Shown here: in pieces, positions 23,106-31,277 of the stretch
Numbering within the stretch: position 1 is the first letter of the stretch
How the letters are laid out: the number at the start of each line of letters is the position of its first letter
DNA from: an uncultured Prevotella sp.
Lineage (GTDB): Bacteria; Bacteroidota; Bacteroidia; Bacteroidales; Bacteroidaceae
DNA: 64,000 nucleotides
Assembly: GCA_905233165.1 (NCBI GenBank)
Contig: CAJODL010000004.1
Span: 209,436 to 273,435 of the forward strand
Direction of reading: 5' to 3'
Made by a program: the position numbers and the translations under genes
Notes under the pieces: generated by a model
Seen by the model: only the letters and a program-made list of their open reading frames with translations
The model's database searches: none
Told to the model about the DNA's origin: nothing

Positions 23106-23867
23106 ATGATAACAGAATATCCAATACTCGACAGGCTGACAGGTGGCTTTGGCAAAGGTGCCCTGATTACCCTTGTGGGCGGATCACTCGTAGGCAGAAG
23201 TATATTCGCCCTGAACATTGTTCGCAACCAAATGGATTTGGAGATTGCTCCAATAACAGCCTTTATGACTGCGGAACAGTCTGCTGAGGTGGCTCAGCAG
23301 ACACTGCTAAAGATGGTTGTAGATGAAGGAAAGGTAGAGAGAATTAAGGCCGAGACAGTATTTGTGGATATCGTGAAATGCTGTACTGATCTCGATTCGC
23401 TCTGCCAAAAGATAGTCCTACTAGTAAGAGTGCAGAAGGTAGAAGTGGTTATCATTGACAGTTTTCATTTCCTGCCCTTCATTGAGGACTATGCCTACGA
23501 CAAGCAGCCCAACATATCACGGCGGCTGAAGTTCTTGGCTCGTGAACTCGGCATCACCATTATCGTCACCTCGCGCACCAACTATCAGCCGTCAGAGCGT
23601 AGCGGGATGGCTGGTAAAAGGCCCCAGTTGAGCGATTTGGAATACATGGGCGACCTGAACTATTTCAGCGATGTGGTGCTTGGCATGACTCGCCCGGAGA
23701 TGTATGGAGTGGATGTCGATGCCGAAGGAAGCTGCTTGAAAGGAATCATTCAGGTGGAGATTCTGAAAAGCAGAAAATCCATTGGCGAATTGATATCATA
23801 TCATATTGATCCAGACAAAGGTCTCATTGAGGAAAAGAAACTACTTGACAAACGCAACTGGTTTTGA
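23106..23867 (+). CDS. RecA-fold ATPase resembling the DnaB helicase core, degenerate Walker A
   Basis: 253 residues, only the C-terminal RecA-like domain of a replicative-helicase-type protein; the DnaB N-terminal and linker domains are missing. The start LDRLTGGFGKGALITLVGG and FALNIV match DnaB, but the Walker A reads GGSLVGRS, with Arg where the ATP-binding Lys should be. The Walker B-like strand is VEVVIIDSFHFLPF, and a later strand IIVTSR fits the motif after it. ATP binding may therefore be weak or lost. Base composition is close to the housekeeping genes, unlike the AT-rich genes after it. Function unknown. Confidence 0.65.
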   Translation: MITEYPILDRLTGGFGKGALITLVGGSLVGRSIFALNIVRNQMDLEIAPITAFMTAEQSAEVAQQTLLKMVVDEGKVERIKAETVFVDIVKCCTDLDSLCQKIVLLVRVQKVEVVIIDSFHFLPFIEDYAYDKQPNISRRLKFLARELGITIIVTSRTNYQPSERSGMAGKRPQLSDLEYMGDLNYFSDVVLGMTRPEMYGVDVDAEGSCLKGIIQVEILKSRKSIGELISYHIDPDKGLIEEKKLLDKRNWF

Positions 23868-23960
23868 TTATCTATGGGGAAAGATTTGAAGTCGTGATGG
23901 AAGTGAAGATGGACATATTGTAGCGCCCCCTTCCAACTGTTTATATAATGAAAGACTTTT

Positions 23961-25415
23961 ATGCCAATGGAAGAAAGAAATAAAATGACTCTTCAAGCTT
24001 TTTGCGAGATAGAGGGCACCAATGAGCTTAGAAAATTTGACTTTTTGGGTAAAGATGGCAAGGAACATAGTTTCTATAGTCTTGGCAGTAAATGTGTTAT
24101 TTGGGCGTCAGATAGAGCACACGCACAACTAGCCGAAGGAAAAGCCGCTTTGGATATAGGAGATGTAGATAAAGCTAAGAAGTGTTTTAATAGCATTCAG
24201 TATGCAGAGTGTAAGAAAACAGGTTTGCCCGATTTCGATGAACAAGGAAAAAGTAATTGGGTTCCGTCGTTAATGGTTAATGCTTCTCAACAAAACATGT
24301 CGTCAACTCAAAGTTTTGTTAGAAGAAATGAAATGAGCTATAGGACCTTCTGTGAAGATGAAGGAACGACAGAATTAAATAAGATTGATTTCATTGACAA
24401 GAAAGGGAAAAAACATATATTCTATTCTCTTGGTAGCAAAAGCGTTATCTGGGCTTCTGATAGTGCCCAACATGCCATTGAGAACAAACAATATGACGAT
24501 ATTATATTTGCTGAGCTCAAGAGAATAAATCTACCAGACTTTGACAATAAAGGTAAGAGTAATTGGGTGCCATCTTTTATTATTGATGAACAAATTAAAA
24601 AGATTGCACTTCCATTTTACATAAACAGAGAAAAGCCACTAAAAGATTTATGTGAAAAAGGTACATTATATGCACACAAAATCAATAAATTACGTTCGAA
24701 TTCCTTTTCAGAAATACGTAATATATCCCTTTGGTTTCTTAGGGATTACAGTGACGAAGAAAAAAATGACTTGAAAAGAATAATTGGAGATGGTACGAAT
24801 ATACTAACGACTTATGAACAATTGCATGCTTATACTTACTGCTTTGGTCTCATGCATGAAGCAAAATTACGACGGGCTTTCAAATCGATTCCGAAGAATA
24901 TGCTAAACACCGAAATTGAAGTCATAGATTATGCGTGTGGTCAGGGAATTGCCACAGTCTGTTTTGCTAATTTCATAGAAGAAAATAATTATGCTACCAT
25001 AATAAAAAGAATCGTGTTAATTGATCCTTCAGCTATTGCATTATCAAGAGCCTCACTCCTATGCCGTAAAGTATGTCCTAATGCATTGATAAACACAATT
25101 AATTTAGAATTCAATGACATGCGGCAAGGTCTAATACCCTCGACTAACATAAGAAGGTTTCATCTTCTATCTAATATATTGGATATGACAAATTACAGCA
25201 TAAGCCATTTAGCTGATATAATTGGAAAATTTAAAAACAGAGAAGATATTTTCATTTGTGTTAGTCCTTGGTATCATAACCAAACAAAAGACAGAAGACA
25301 ACAAGAATTTATGAAAATATTTAATGGAAAAGAAATCTATCATGGAGAGTTCAATGCGGGTGAACTAGATCCAGACAGAACATGGACTGCGTATATAACT
25401 GTTTTCAAAATATAG
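23961..25415 (+). CDS. Putative SAM-dependent methyltransferase with a duplicated N-terminal domain
   Basis: 484 residues in a clearly AT-rich gene. Residues about 9-107 and 124-213 are two copies of one unknown domain (FCE-EGT-EL, HxFYSLGSK, VIWASD, LPDFD, GKSNWVPS), the first with a short extra helix. From about 220 comes a class I methyltransferase fold: motif I VIDYACGQGIATVCFA, a second strand with acidic end RIVLIDPSAIALSRASLL, then LLSNILDM and DIFICVSPWYH. Upstream ATGs lie at 23961 and 23967; 23985 (MTLQAFCE) is a good alternative, because the second copy also begins with Met at that place. The next gene follows in 4 bases. Substrate unknown. Confidence 0.7.
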   Translation: MPMEERNKMTLQAFCEIEGTNELRKFDFLGKDGKEHSFYSLGSKCVIWASDRAHAQLAEGKAALDIGDVDKAKKCFNSIQYAECKKTGLPDFDEQGKSNWVPSLMVNASQQNMSSTQSFVRRNEMSYRTFCEDEGTTELNKIDFIDKKGKKHIFYSLGSKSVIWASDSAQHAIENKQYDDIIFAELKRINLPDFDNKGKSNWVPSFIIDEQIKKIALPFYINREKPLKDLCEKGTLYAHKINKLRSNSFSEIRNISLWFLRDYSDEEKNDLKRIIGDGTNILTTYEQLHAYTYCFGLMHEAKLRRAFKSIPKNMLNTEIEVIDYACGQGIATVCFANFIEENNYATIIKRIVLIDPSAIALSRASLLCRKVCPNALINTINLEFNDMRQGLIPSTNIRRFHLLSNILDMTNYSISHLADIIGKFKNREDIFICVSPWYHNQTKDRRQQEFMKIFNGKEIYHGEFNAGELDPDRTWTAYITVFKI

Positions 25416-25419
25416 AATT

Positions 25420-26508
25420 ATGGCAACTTGGAAGAAAGGACAAATTACTGATGATAACGGCGTTGTAAGAGAAGCGCAGTTTCCAGTTATCATATCAGCC
25501 AGTAGAAGCACCGATATTCCTGCTTTTTATGTAGATTGGTTTTTCACCCGATTACAGAAAGGATATTCTGCATGGACGAATCCGTTTAATGGTGTTAAAT
25601 CATACGTGTCGTATGAAGATGTAAGGTTTATTGTGTTTTGGTCAAAGAATCCTCGTCCACTGTTAAAGTACTTGCATATCTTAGATGAACACAACATAAA
25701 ATGTTACATCCAGTACACGCTGAATGACTATGAGCGGGAAGGATTGGAGAAGGTTCCTTTTTTAGAATATCGTATAGAGACATTCAAGATGCTCAGCGAG
25801 CGACTGGGAAAGGATGCTATGATTTGGAGATTTGACCCTTTATTGTTGACAGATAAGATTTCTATAGATGATTTACTCGGTAAGATTCAAAATATTGGTG
25901 ACCAACTGAAAGAATATACAAAAAAGCTTGTTTTCAGTTTCGCTGATATAGAAAGTTACAAGAAAGTCAAAAACAATCTTATACATAATGGCATTCATTA
26001 TCGTGAATGGGAAAATGGCCAGATGGAAACATTTGCCGAAAAACTATCAAACATGAATATTGAACGAGGATGGAATTTCCAGTTAGCAACATGTGGAGAA
26101 AAGATAGACATCTACAAATACGGAATTGGACACAATCGTTGCATAGACGGAGACTTAATCACTCGTCTTGCATGGGAGGATAAGCAACTTATGGACTTTA
26201 TGAAAGTGAAGATAGAAGATGTTCCTTCACCTGACCTCTTCGCACGGCAAGAGCTACCAGAAGGTGCTATTCCATTACCACACAATCATTATTTCATTAG
26301 TAACCACAAAAAAGATTCAGGCCAGAGGCATTTTTGTGAATGTATGGCATCAAAAGATATTGGAGAATACAATACTTGTGTTCACCTGTGCGAATATTGT
26401 TATGCAAATACCAGCAAGAATACCGCTACTCAAAACTATAAATGTCATAAGATTAATCCTTATGCAGATACTATTACTGGGAAATATGTCACAGGGACAG
26501 GTGAATGA
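25420..26508 (+). CDS. DUF1848 family protein (putative Fe-S / radical-SAM-like enzyme)
   Basis: 362 residues with the DUF1848 pattern: PVIISASRSTDIPAFYVDWF, FIVFWSKNPRPLLKYL, YIQYTLNDYE, MIWRFDPLLLTDKIS and VFSFADIESY, then LATCGEKIDIYKYGI with RCIDG. The C-terminus has a Cys cluster, CECMASKDIGEYNTCVHLCEYCYAN, that could hold an iron-sulfur centre. Family function is unknown; a radical-SAM-like barrel has been suggested from the Cys pattern. It is coupled to the methyltransferase gene (4-base gap) and equally AT-rich, so both likely came together and act in one pathway. Confidence 0.82.
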   Translation: MATWKKGQITDDNGVVREAQFPVIISASRSTDIPAFYVDWFFTRLQKGYSAWTNPFNGVKSYVSYEDVRFIVFWSKNPRPLLKYLHILDEHNIKCYIQYTLNDYEREGLEKVPFLEYRIETFKMLSERLGKDAMIWRFDPLLLTDKISIDDLLGKIQNIGDQLKEYTKKLVFSFADIESYKKVKNNLIHNGIHYREWENGQMETFAEKLSNMNIERGWNFQLATCGEKIDIYKYGIGHNRCIDGDLITRLAWEDKQLMDFMKVKIEDVPSPDLFARQELPEGAIPLPHNHYFISNHKKDSGQRHFCECMASKDIGEYNTCVHLCEYCYANTSKNTATQNYKCHKINPYADTITGKYVTGTGE

Positions 26509-26558
26509 CATGAGAAGCCAAAAAGGAGAAAAATGGATAGAAATAAATAAAAAACAAA

Positions 26559-27371
26559 ATGAGGATACTGTTAATACCTATAATGTTTCTCATGCTATTG
26601 GTTGCTTGCAATAATGGCAAAGTGTCAAGACAAGTTGAAGGTGTGGATACCATTGAGAGTGAGGGCTATCCTCAAACTCAAATAGATATTAATATGGAGT
26701 CTAACAAGGGGATAGAAGCTTATGAAGACTCTGTCGAAACGGATTATCTAAGGCTGCTATCTGCATTTCCTCAGTGTAAGGCGGAGTTCGAGAAAGAAAA
26801 GGCTGCATGGATGGAGTATAAGAGTTCTGTGGAAGTAGTAGCGAGATGTGAAGATCATGGCAGTTCAACTCCCATGTTTGTAAATGATGTCATTAGAGAT
26901 GCAATTAGTTTGAGAGAGTACTCTTTTTATCCTTTGTATAAGCATACACAAGGGATTGAGTATCCATTCTGCAAGACCAAGTTTACATCTGCAATGATAG
27001 CTGATGCATATTCTGTCTTTATAAAAGCAGTTAGTGAAGATGAGGATGTGGAAGATAAAACAGCCTATCAAGATGCCCTTCGGAATGAGCAGCAATGGTG
27101 GGGCAAATGGATGGAATGTAGGGAAGCAGTTTCGCAAAAGCTCTCAAACGATCTAAAGAAAGTTTATGATGATTGCACGAACCTAACAACGCGAACCAAA
27201 CTAATCCAACTGAAGAATCAGAATGAAGGGCATGGTCTAACAAGTGGAGAAATATTAGATTGTATTCTTCCTGATGATTGTTCGGACAAAGCGCTAATGG
27301 AGTATCCTGGCTTTGATAAGGTATGGGCAAAGCATTGTGAAGATCTGGATTGGTATCCAACGTTTGATTGA
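26559..27371 (+). CDS. Hypothetical lipoprotein
   Basis: 270 residues. A lipoprotein signal peptide (FLMLLVAC) precedes a polar, mostly helical protein with about eight Cys (for example PFCKTKF, MECREA, YDDCTN, CILPDDCSD), whose conserved-looking Trp/Lys pattern (QWWGKWMECREA) is reminiscent of LprI-like DUF1311 proteins. That comparison is weak and I claim only an exported lipoprotein. It is AT-rich like the two genes before it, 50 bases downstream. Confidence 0.55.
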   Translation: MRILLIPIMFLMLLVACNNGKVSRQVEGVDTIESEGYPQTQIDINMESNKGIEAYEDSVETDYLRLLSAFPQCKAEFEKEKAAWMEYKSSVEVVARCEDHGSSTPMFVNDVIRDAISLREYSFYPLYKHTQGIEYPFCKTKFTSAMIADAYSVFIKAVSEDEDVEDKTAYQDALRNEQQWWGKWMECREAVSQKLSNDLKKVYDDCTNLTTRTKLIQLKNQNEGHGLTSGEILDCILPDDCSDKALMEYPGFDKVWAKHCEDLDWYPTFD

Positions 27372-27413
27372 GGATTAAGGGACTGTTCTTTGATCCACTT
27401 ATAATGACGAAAT

Positions 27414-27860
27414 ATGCATATGGAAAAAAAATGGGTGAACAGAAGCTGTGGATGCCTGACTGCTATGTTTATAGCGGTATTGGCGCTTGTTGTTCTAATT
27501 ATAGGTGCTTTCTACCTAAGAGGAGAATTTGAGGCCAGCTCTGAAAAAAGACGTAGTGCCTTTGAAAATGCTGAGAAAATTGAAGAATTGACGGGCTTCC
27601 ATCTCCCAGAATTTGAGATAGTTGAACATAAGATGGGAGAGCCTCATGTGACAGGCGATATTATAGATACTCTTGTTGTTAAATATAAGGTTAACAAACT
27701 CGACGGTCTTTCTGCACAATTAGTGGAGAATAAGAATTGGCATAGTCTGTCTGATGATAGCCTAAGTTTCCAATATGATAATCAAGAAAGGAGATTCTTT
27801 ATTAATCTCGTTTTTTATGAAAATACTAATGAAGGAGAAATAATAATGGCACGATGGTGA
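27414..27860 (+). CDS. Hypothetical single-pass membrane protein
   Basis: 148 residues with one membrane segment at about 15-36 (CLTAMFIAVLALVVLIIGAF) and a soluble C-terminal domain of mixed charge (EELTGFHLPEFEIVEHK, then LSFQYDNQERRFFINLVFY). Not recognised. The upstream neighbour is the Cys-rich lipoprotein on the same strand. An alternative Met two codons on (27420) would remove MH. Confidence 0.5.
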   Translation: MHMEKKWVNRSCGCLTAMFIAVLALVVLIIGAFYLRGEFEASSEKRRSAFENAEKIEELTGFHLPEFEIVEHKMGEPHVTGDIIDTLVVKYKVNKLDGLSAQLVENKNWHSLSDDSLSFQYDNQERRFFINLVFYENTNEGEIIMARW

Positions 27861-27957
27861 AACTCTTGTCAATATGAACGACACTTCACCCAAGTATCAC
27901 TATGCTTTCAGGGTGCAATCACTCTGCTTCTAGGCTGCTTGTAGGCTTACTCAAACA

Positions 27958-27990
27958 GTATGGCTAGAGTATGGCTGGAGTATGGCAATA
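27958..27990. repeat. Three 11-base tandem units
   Basis: AGTATGGCTAG, AGTATGGCTGG, AGTATGGCAAT. The gap 27861-28077 otherwise holds GATGG/TGATGG-rich sequence and no gene that I can support. Confidence 0.7.
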
Positions 27991-28077
27991 GCGAGAGTGA
28001 AACGATGGATGATGGTTGATGGCTGATGTATGATGGAAGAGGTCTGCCTACGCTACGCTAATGTGTTTTTTCGCTGA

Positions 28078-28326
28078 TTAGTATAGCATCTTTTCCAGTA
28101 TCTCTACAGCTTTGGTGATGTCCTCCTGAAATCTCCTGTGGTTACGGAGAAAGTCTGCCCTGCCGCCACAGATGTAATCATACAGCTCATGGCTCATGCC
28201 ATCAACATATCCGGCAATTGCCATCTCAATGTCATCCTTCTGCCAGTCGAGTGTGGAATGTACATAGATTCTCTGCTTCTGATGCAGAAAACTGTAGGCG
28301 GTCTCGATACTATCTTTGGTTATCAT
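28078..28326 (-). CDS. Small conserved protein of unknown function
   Basis: 82 residues, soluble, helical, with HSTLDWQKDDIEMAIAGYVD and a basic DFLRNHRRFQEDI near the end. I do not recognise the family. Its ATG overlaps the stop of the DUF4250 gene (28323-28326), so the pair is co-translated. Confidence 0.6.
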   Translation of the reverse strand: MITKDSIETAYSFLHQKQRIYVHSTLDWQKDDIEMAIAGYVDGMSHELYDYICGGRADFLRNHRRFQEDITKAVEILEKMLY

Positions 28327-28532
28327 TTTGTTACTTTGTCATATCCTATCGGACGGAACTGTTTTTGTTTTTCGCTATAGACAAATCCGTGTCCATACAG
28401 GTATTCCTTTATATTCTGTGGTTCTGTACCGAAATTGTAGCACAGCGATTCCAACGTATCAAACTCCTCATCTCTAAGAAGCATGTTCACGCTTGAAACC
28501 AGTATTGCAGGGTCTTTCGGAAGGTAATCCAT
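28323..28532 (-). CDS. DUF4250 domain protein
   Basis: 69 residues: LPKDPAILVSSVNMLLRDEE, LESLCYNFGTE, YLYGHGFVYSEKQKQF. This is the DUF4250 layout (LPKDP...VN..LRD...LD.LC.). Function unknown. First gene of a two-gene unit with its -7 box at 28559-28566, back to back with the thrA promoter. Confidence 0.75.
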   Translation of the reverse strand: MDYLPKDPAILVSSVNMLLRDEEFDTLESLCYNFGTEPQNIKEYLYGHGFVYSEKQKQFRPIGYDKVTK

Positions 28533-28558
28533 CGTCGTTGATTTTTTATTTTCGGATG

Positions 28559-28566
28559 CAAAGGTA
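28559..28566 (-). promoter_or_regulatory. -7 box of DUF4250 gene promoter
   Basis: TACCTTTG on the minus strand, 27 bases before the ATG at 28532. No good TTTG at the right distance. Confidence 0.45.
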
Positions 28567-28586
28567 ATGAAAAAAGTACAAAATGT

Positions 28587-28617
28587 TTTGCAGTTTGTAA
28601 TAATTTTATTACTTTTG
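28587..28617 (+). promoter_or_regulatory. Promoter of the threonine operon
   Basis: TTTG (28587-28590) and TACTTTTG (28610-28617) with a 19-base spacer, a near-ideal Bacteroidetes promoter. The leader to the thrA ATG at 28795 is about 170 bases; it contains weak hairpins (CCCC/GGGG near 28722-28738 and GCACC/GGTGC near 28764-28786) but no ATG upstream and so no leader peptide starting with ATG. Confidence 0.7.
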
Positions 28618-28794
28618 CACCCGATTTTGCACTCGTGCGAACCTGTTTACGCTCGGCATAACCGATACAAGCATCGTTCTGCACTCGCTTAGTCACAGCT
28701 TTGTATAAAGATCAAAGTCACCCCCTGCTGTAAAGGGGAATTTTAATCATCAAGAAAAGCGTCCGCACCGCGTGAAAGTAAAGGTGCATCGTTT

Positions 28795-31245
28795 ATGAAA
28801 GTATTGAAATTTGGCGGAACCAGTGTGGGTTCCGTAGAAAGTATCCTTAGTTTGAAGGATATTGTTGAGAAAGAGGCTAAGAAGCAGCCTGTCATTGTTG
28901 TTGTAAGTGCCTTGGGCGGCATTACAGACAAACTCCTTCTTACTTCCCGTTTAGCCCTTGCTGGAGACGAACATTACCGTGAAGAGTTTGATGCCATTGT
29001 TGACAGGCATCACAAGATGATAGACACTATTATCACAGACCCTCAGGACAGGGAACGTCTGTTTAATACCATCGATTCTCTGCTGGAGCAGTTGAGGAGC
29101 CTCTATTTCGGTGTTTACCTTATACATGATATTTCCCCAAAGACGCAGGATGCTATCTTGGCATACGGCGAGCGTTTGAGTTCAAATATTGTTGCAACAC
29201 TCATTAAGGGAGCACGCTGGTTTGACTCCCGAAACTTCATAAAGACCGACAAGAAACTGGGTCGTAATTCCCTGGATACGGAGCTGACCAACAAACTGGT
29301 GAAGGAGACGTTCTCTCCATTGCCACGCATATCCCTTGTGCCAGGATTTATTTCGAAGGACAAGACCAGTGGCGAGACGACCAACCTCGGCCGAGGCGGT
29401 TCTGACTATACAGCCGCTATCATAGCAGCAGCGCTGGATGCAGAGCTGTTGGAGATATGGACAGACGTTGACGGCTTCATGACAGCCGACCCACGAGTGA
29501 TAACATCAGCATATCCTATCAAGGAGCTGTCATTCGTAGAGGCGATGGAGCTGTGTAACTTCGGAGCAAAGGTGATATATCCTCCGACGATATATCCTGT
29601 CTGTGTGAAGAATATTCCTATAAAGGTAAAGAACACCTTCAATCCGGACGCTGAGGGAACCATCATCACAGACAAGGTGACAGGCGACCACAAGCCAATC
29701 AAGGGTATTTCGAGCATCAATGGCACAGCACTCATCACAGTGACAGGTTTGTCAATGGTAGGTGTGATAGGCGTCAACCAGCGCATCTTCACCACTTTGG
29801 CAGACAATGGCATATCAGTTTTCATGGTGTCACAGGCATCTTCCGAAAACTCTACATCAATAGGTGTGAAGGAAGACGATGCCGAGGATGCAGTACGAGT
29901 GCTCAATGACGAATTTGCCAAGGAAATAGAGATGGGCGCCATGTTCCCCATGAAGGCTGAGACGGGTCTTGCTACCATCGCTATTGTGGGTGAGAACATG
30001 AAGCAGACACCAGGTATTGCAGGAAAACTTTTCGGCTGCCTGGGACGTTCGGGTATCTCTATCATAGCATGTGCTCAGGGTGCTTCAGAGACGAATATCT
30101 CATTTGTAGTAAAGAGTCAGTTCCTCAGGAAGTCGCTGAATGTTATCCACGATTCCTTTTTCCTGTCAGAATATAAGGTTCTCAACCTCTTCATCTGTGG
30201 CGTCGGCACAGTGGGTGCAAAGCTCATCGAGCAGATACATTCGCAGTATGAGACGCTGAAGAAAGAGTCTGGTCTGTTGCTCAATGTTGTTGGCATAGCA
30301 TCCTCAAAGAAAGCCATCTTCTCACGTGACGGCATAGACCTTACGACATATAAGGAGAAACTCAATGAGGCAGAGGCATCCAATTCCCAAAAAATGCTCG
30401 ACGGCATACTGAATATGAATATCTTCAACAGTGTCTTTGTCGATTGTACCGCCTCAAAGGAAGTGGCCGACCTCTATCAGGCACTCCTTGAGCATAATGT
30501 GAATATCATCACTGCCAACAAGATTGCTGCATCAGGCGATTATGAGACCTATCACAAGCTGAAGGAGACAGCCAAGCGGGTAGGGGTGAAGTTCCGCTAC
30601 GAGACCAACGTGGGCGCCGGCCTGCCTATCATCGGCACTATGAACGACCTCACCAATTCGGGTGACAAGATACTGAAAATCGAGGCTGTGCTCTCAGGCA
30701 CCCTCAACTACATCTTCAATGCCCTTTCGGAAGACACTCCATTCTCAGAGACCGTCAAGAAGGCCAAGGAACTCGGCTTTGCAGAGCCCGACCCACGCAT
30801 TGACCTCAGTGGCACCGACGTGATACGCAAACTCGTCATCCTGACTCGTGAGGCAGGTTATAAGGTGGAGCAGAGCGATGTAGAAAAGCACCTCTTTGTG
30901 CCCGATGATTTCTTCCAGGGCAGTCTTGAGGATTTCTGGAAACGTCTGCCAGAACTCGATGCACAATTCGAGGCAAAGCGTAAGGAGCTGGAGGCGAGAA
31001 ACTGCCGCCAGAGATTCGTGGCTTCGATGGAGGTGGAAGAAGATGGAAAGGTGAAGTGCTGCGTATCGCTGCGTGACATTCCGATGAACCATGAATTTTA
31101 CGAACTTGAGGGTTCCAACAATATCGTTACCCTCACCACATCACGCTATAAGGAGTTCCCGATGCTGATACAAGGCTTTGGTGCAGGTGCCAGTGTTACA
31201 GCGGCAGGTGTGTTTGCCAATGTGCTGTCGATAGCGAATATATAA
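28795..31245 (+). CDS. thrA: Bifunctional aspartokinase / homoserine dehydrogenase
   Basis: 816 residues. Aspartokinase domain first (VLKFGGTSVGSVESI; the NLGRGGSDYTAAI region; ACT domains at about 300-455 with ISVFMVSQASSENS), then homoserine dehydrogenase (VLNLFICGVGTVGAKLIEQI NAD site; NIITANKIAA; KFRYETNVGAGLPI; DLSGTDVIRKLVIL). It makes aspartyl phosphate and reduces aspartate semialdehyde to homoserine. The ACT domains suggest feedback by threonine. First gene of a thrA, apgM-like, thrC operon; its TAA sits in an ATAATTC repeat array. Confidence 0.96.
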   Translation: MKVLKFGGTSVGSVESILSLKDIVEKEAKKQPVIVVVSALGGITDKLLLTSRLALAGDEHYREEFDAIVDRHHKMIDTIITDPQDRERLFNTIDSLLEQLRSLYFGVYLIHDISPKTQDAILAYGERLSSNIVATLIKGARWFDSRNFIKTDKKLGRNSLDTELTNKLVKETFSPLPRISLVPGFISKDKTSGETTNLGRGGSDYTAAIIAAALDAELLEIWTDVDGFMTADPRVITSAYPIKELSFVEAMELCNFGAKVIYPPTIYPVCVKNIPIKVKNTFNPDAEGTIITDKVTGDHKPIKGISSINGTALITVTGLSMVGVIGVNQRIFTTLADNGISVFMVSQASSENSTSIGVKEDDAEDAVRVLNDEFAKEIEMGAMFPMKAETGLATIAIVGENMKQTPGIAGKLFGCLGRSGISIIACAQGASETNISFVVKSQFLRKSLNVIHDSFFLSEYKVLNLFICGVGTVGAKLIEQIHSQYETLKKESGLLLNVVGIASSKKAIFSRDGIDLTTYKEKLNEAEASNSQKMLDGILNMNIFNSVFVDCTASKEVADLYQALLEHNVNIITANKIAASGDYETYHKLKETAKRVGVKFRYETNVGAGLPIIGTMNDLTNSGDKILKIEAVLSGTLNYIFNALSEDTPFSETVKKAKELGFAEPDPRIDLSGTDVIRKLVILTREAGYKVEQSDVEKHLFVPDDFFQGSLEDFWKRLPELDAQFEAKRKELEARNCRQRFVASMEVEEDGKVKCCVSLRDIPMNHEFYELEGSNNIVTLTTSRYKEFPMLIQGFGAGASVTAAGVFANVLSIANI

Positions 31246-31276
31246 TTCATAATTCCAAATTCATAATTCATAATTT
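31242..31276. repeat. Heptamer array between thrA and the apgM-like gene
   Basis: Five units: ATAATTC, ATAATTC, CAAATTC, ATAATTC, ATAATTT. The thrA stop (TAA 31243-31245) is in the first unit, and the GTG start of the next gene follows the last unit by 1 base. Confidence 0.9.
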
Positions 31277-31277
31277 T

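Noticed and set aside
28487..28696. 69-codon open frame overlapping the thrA promoter
   Set aside because: It covers two promoter elements and the DUF4250 start; no protein-like features.
28624..28794. Threonine/isoleucine leader-peptide attenuator before thrA
   Set aside because: No ATG-started short frame rich in Thr or Ile occurs in the leader, and the hairpins are weak.
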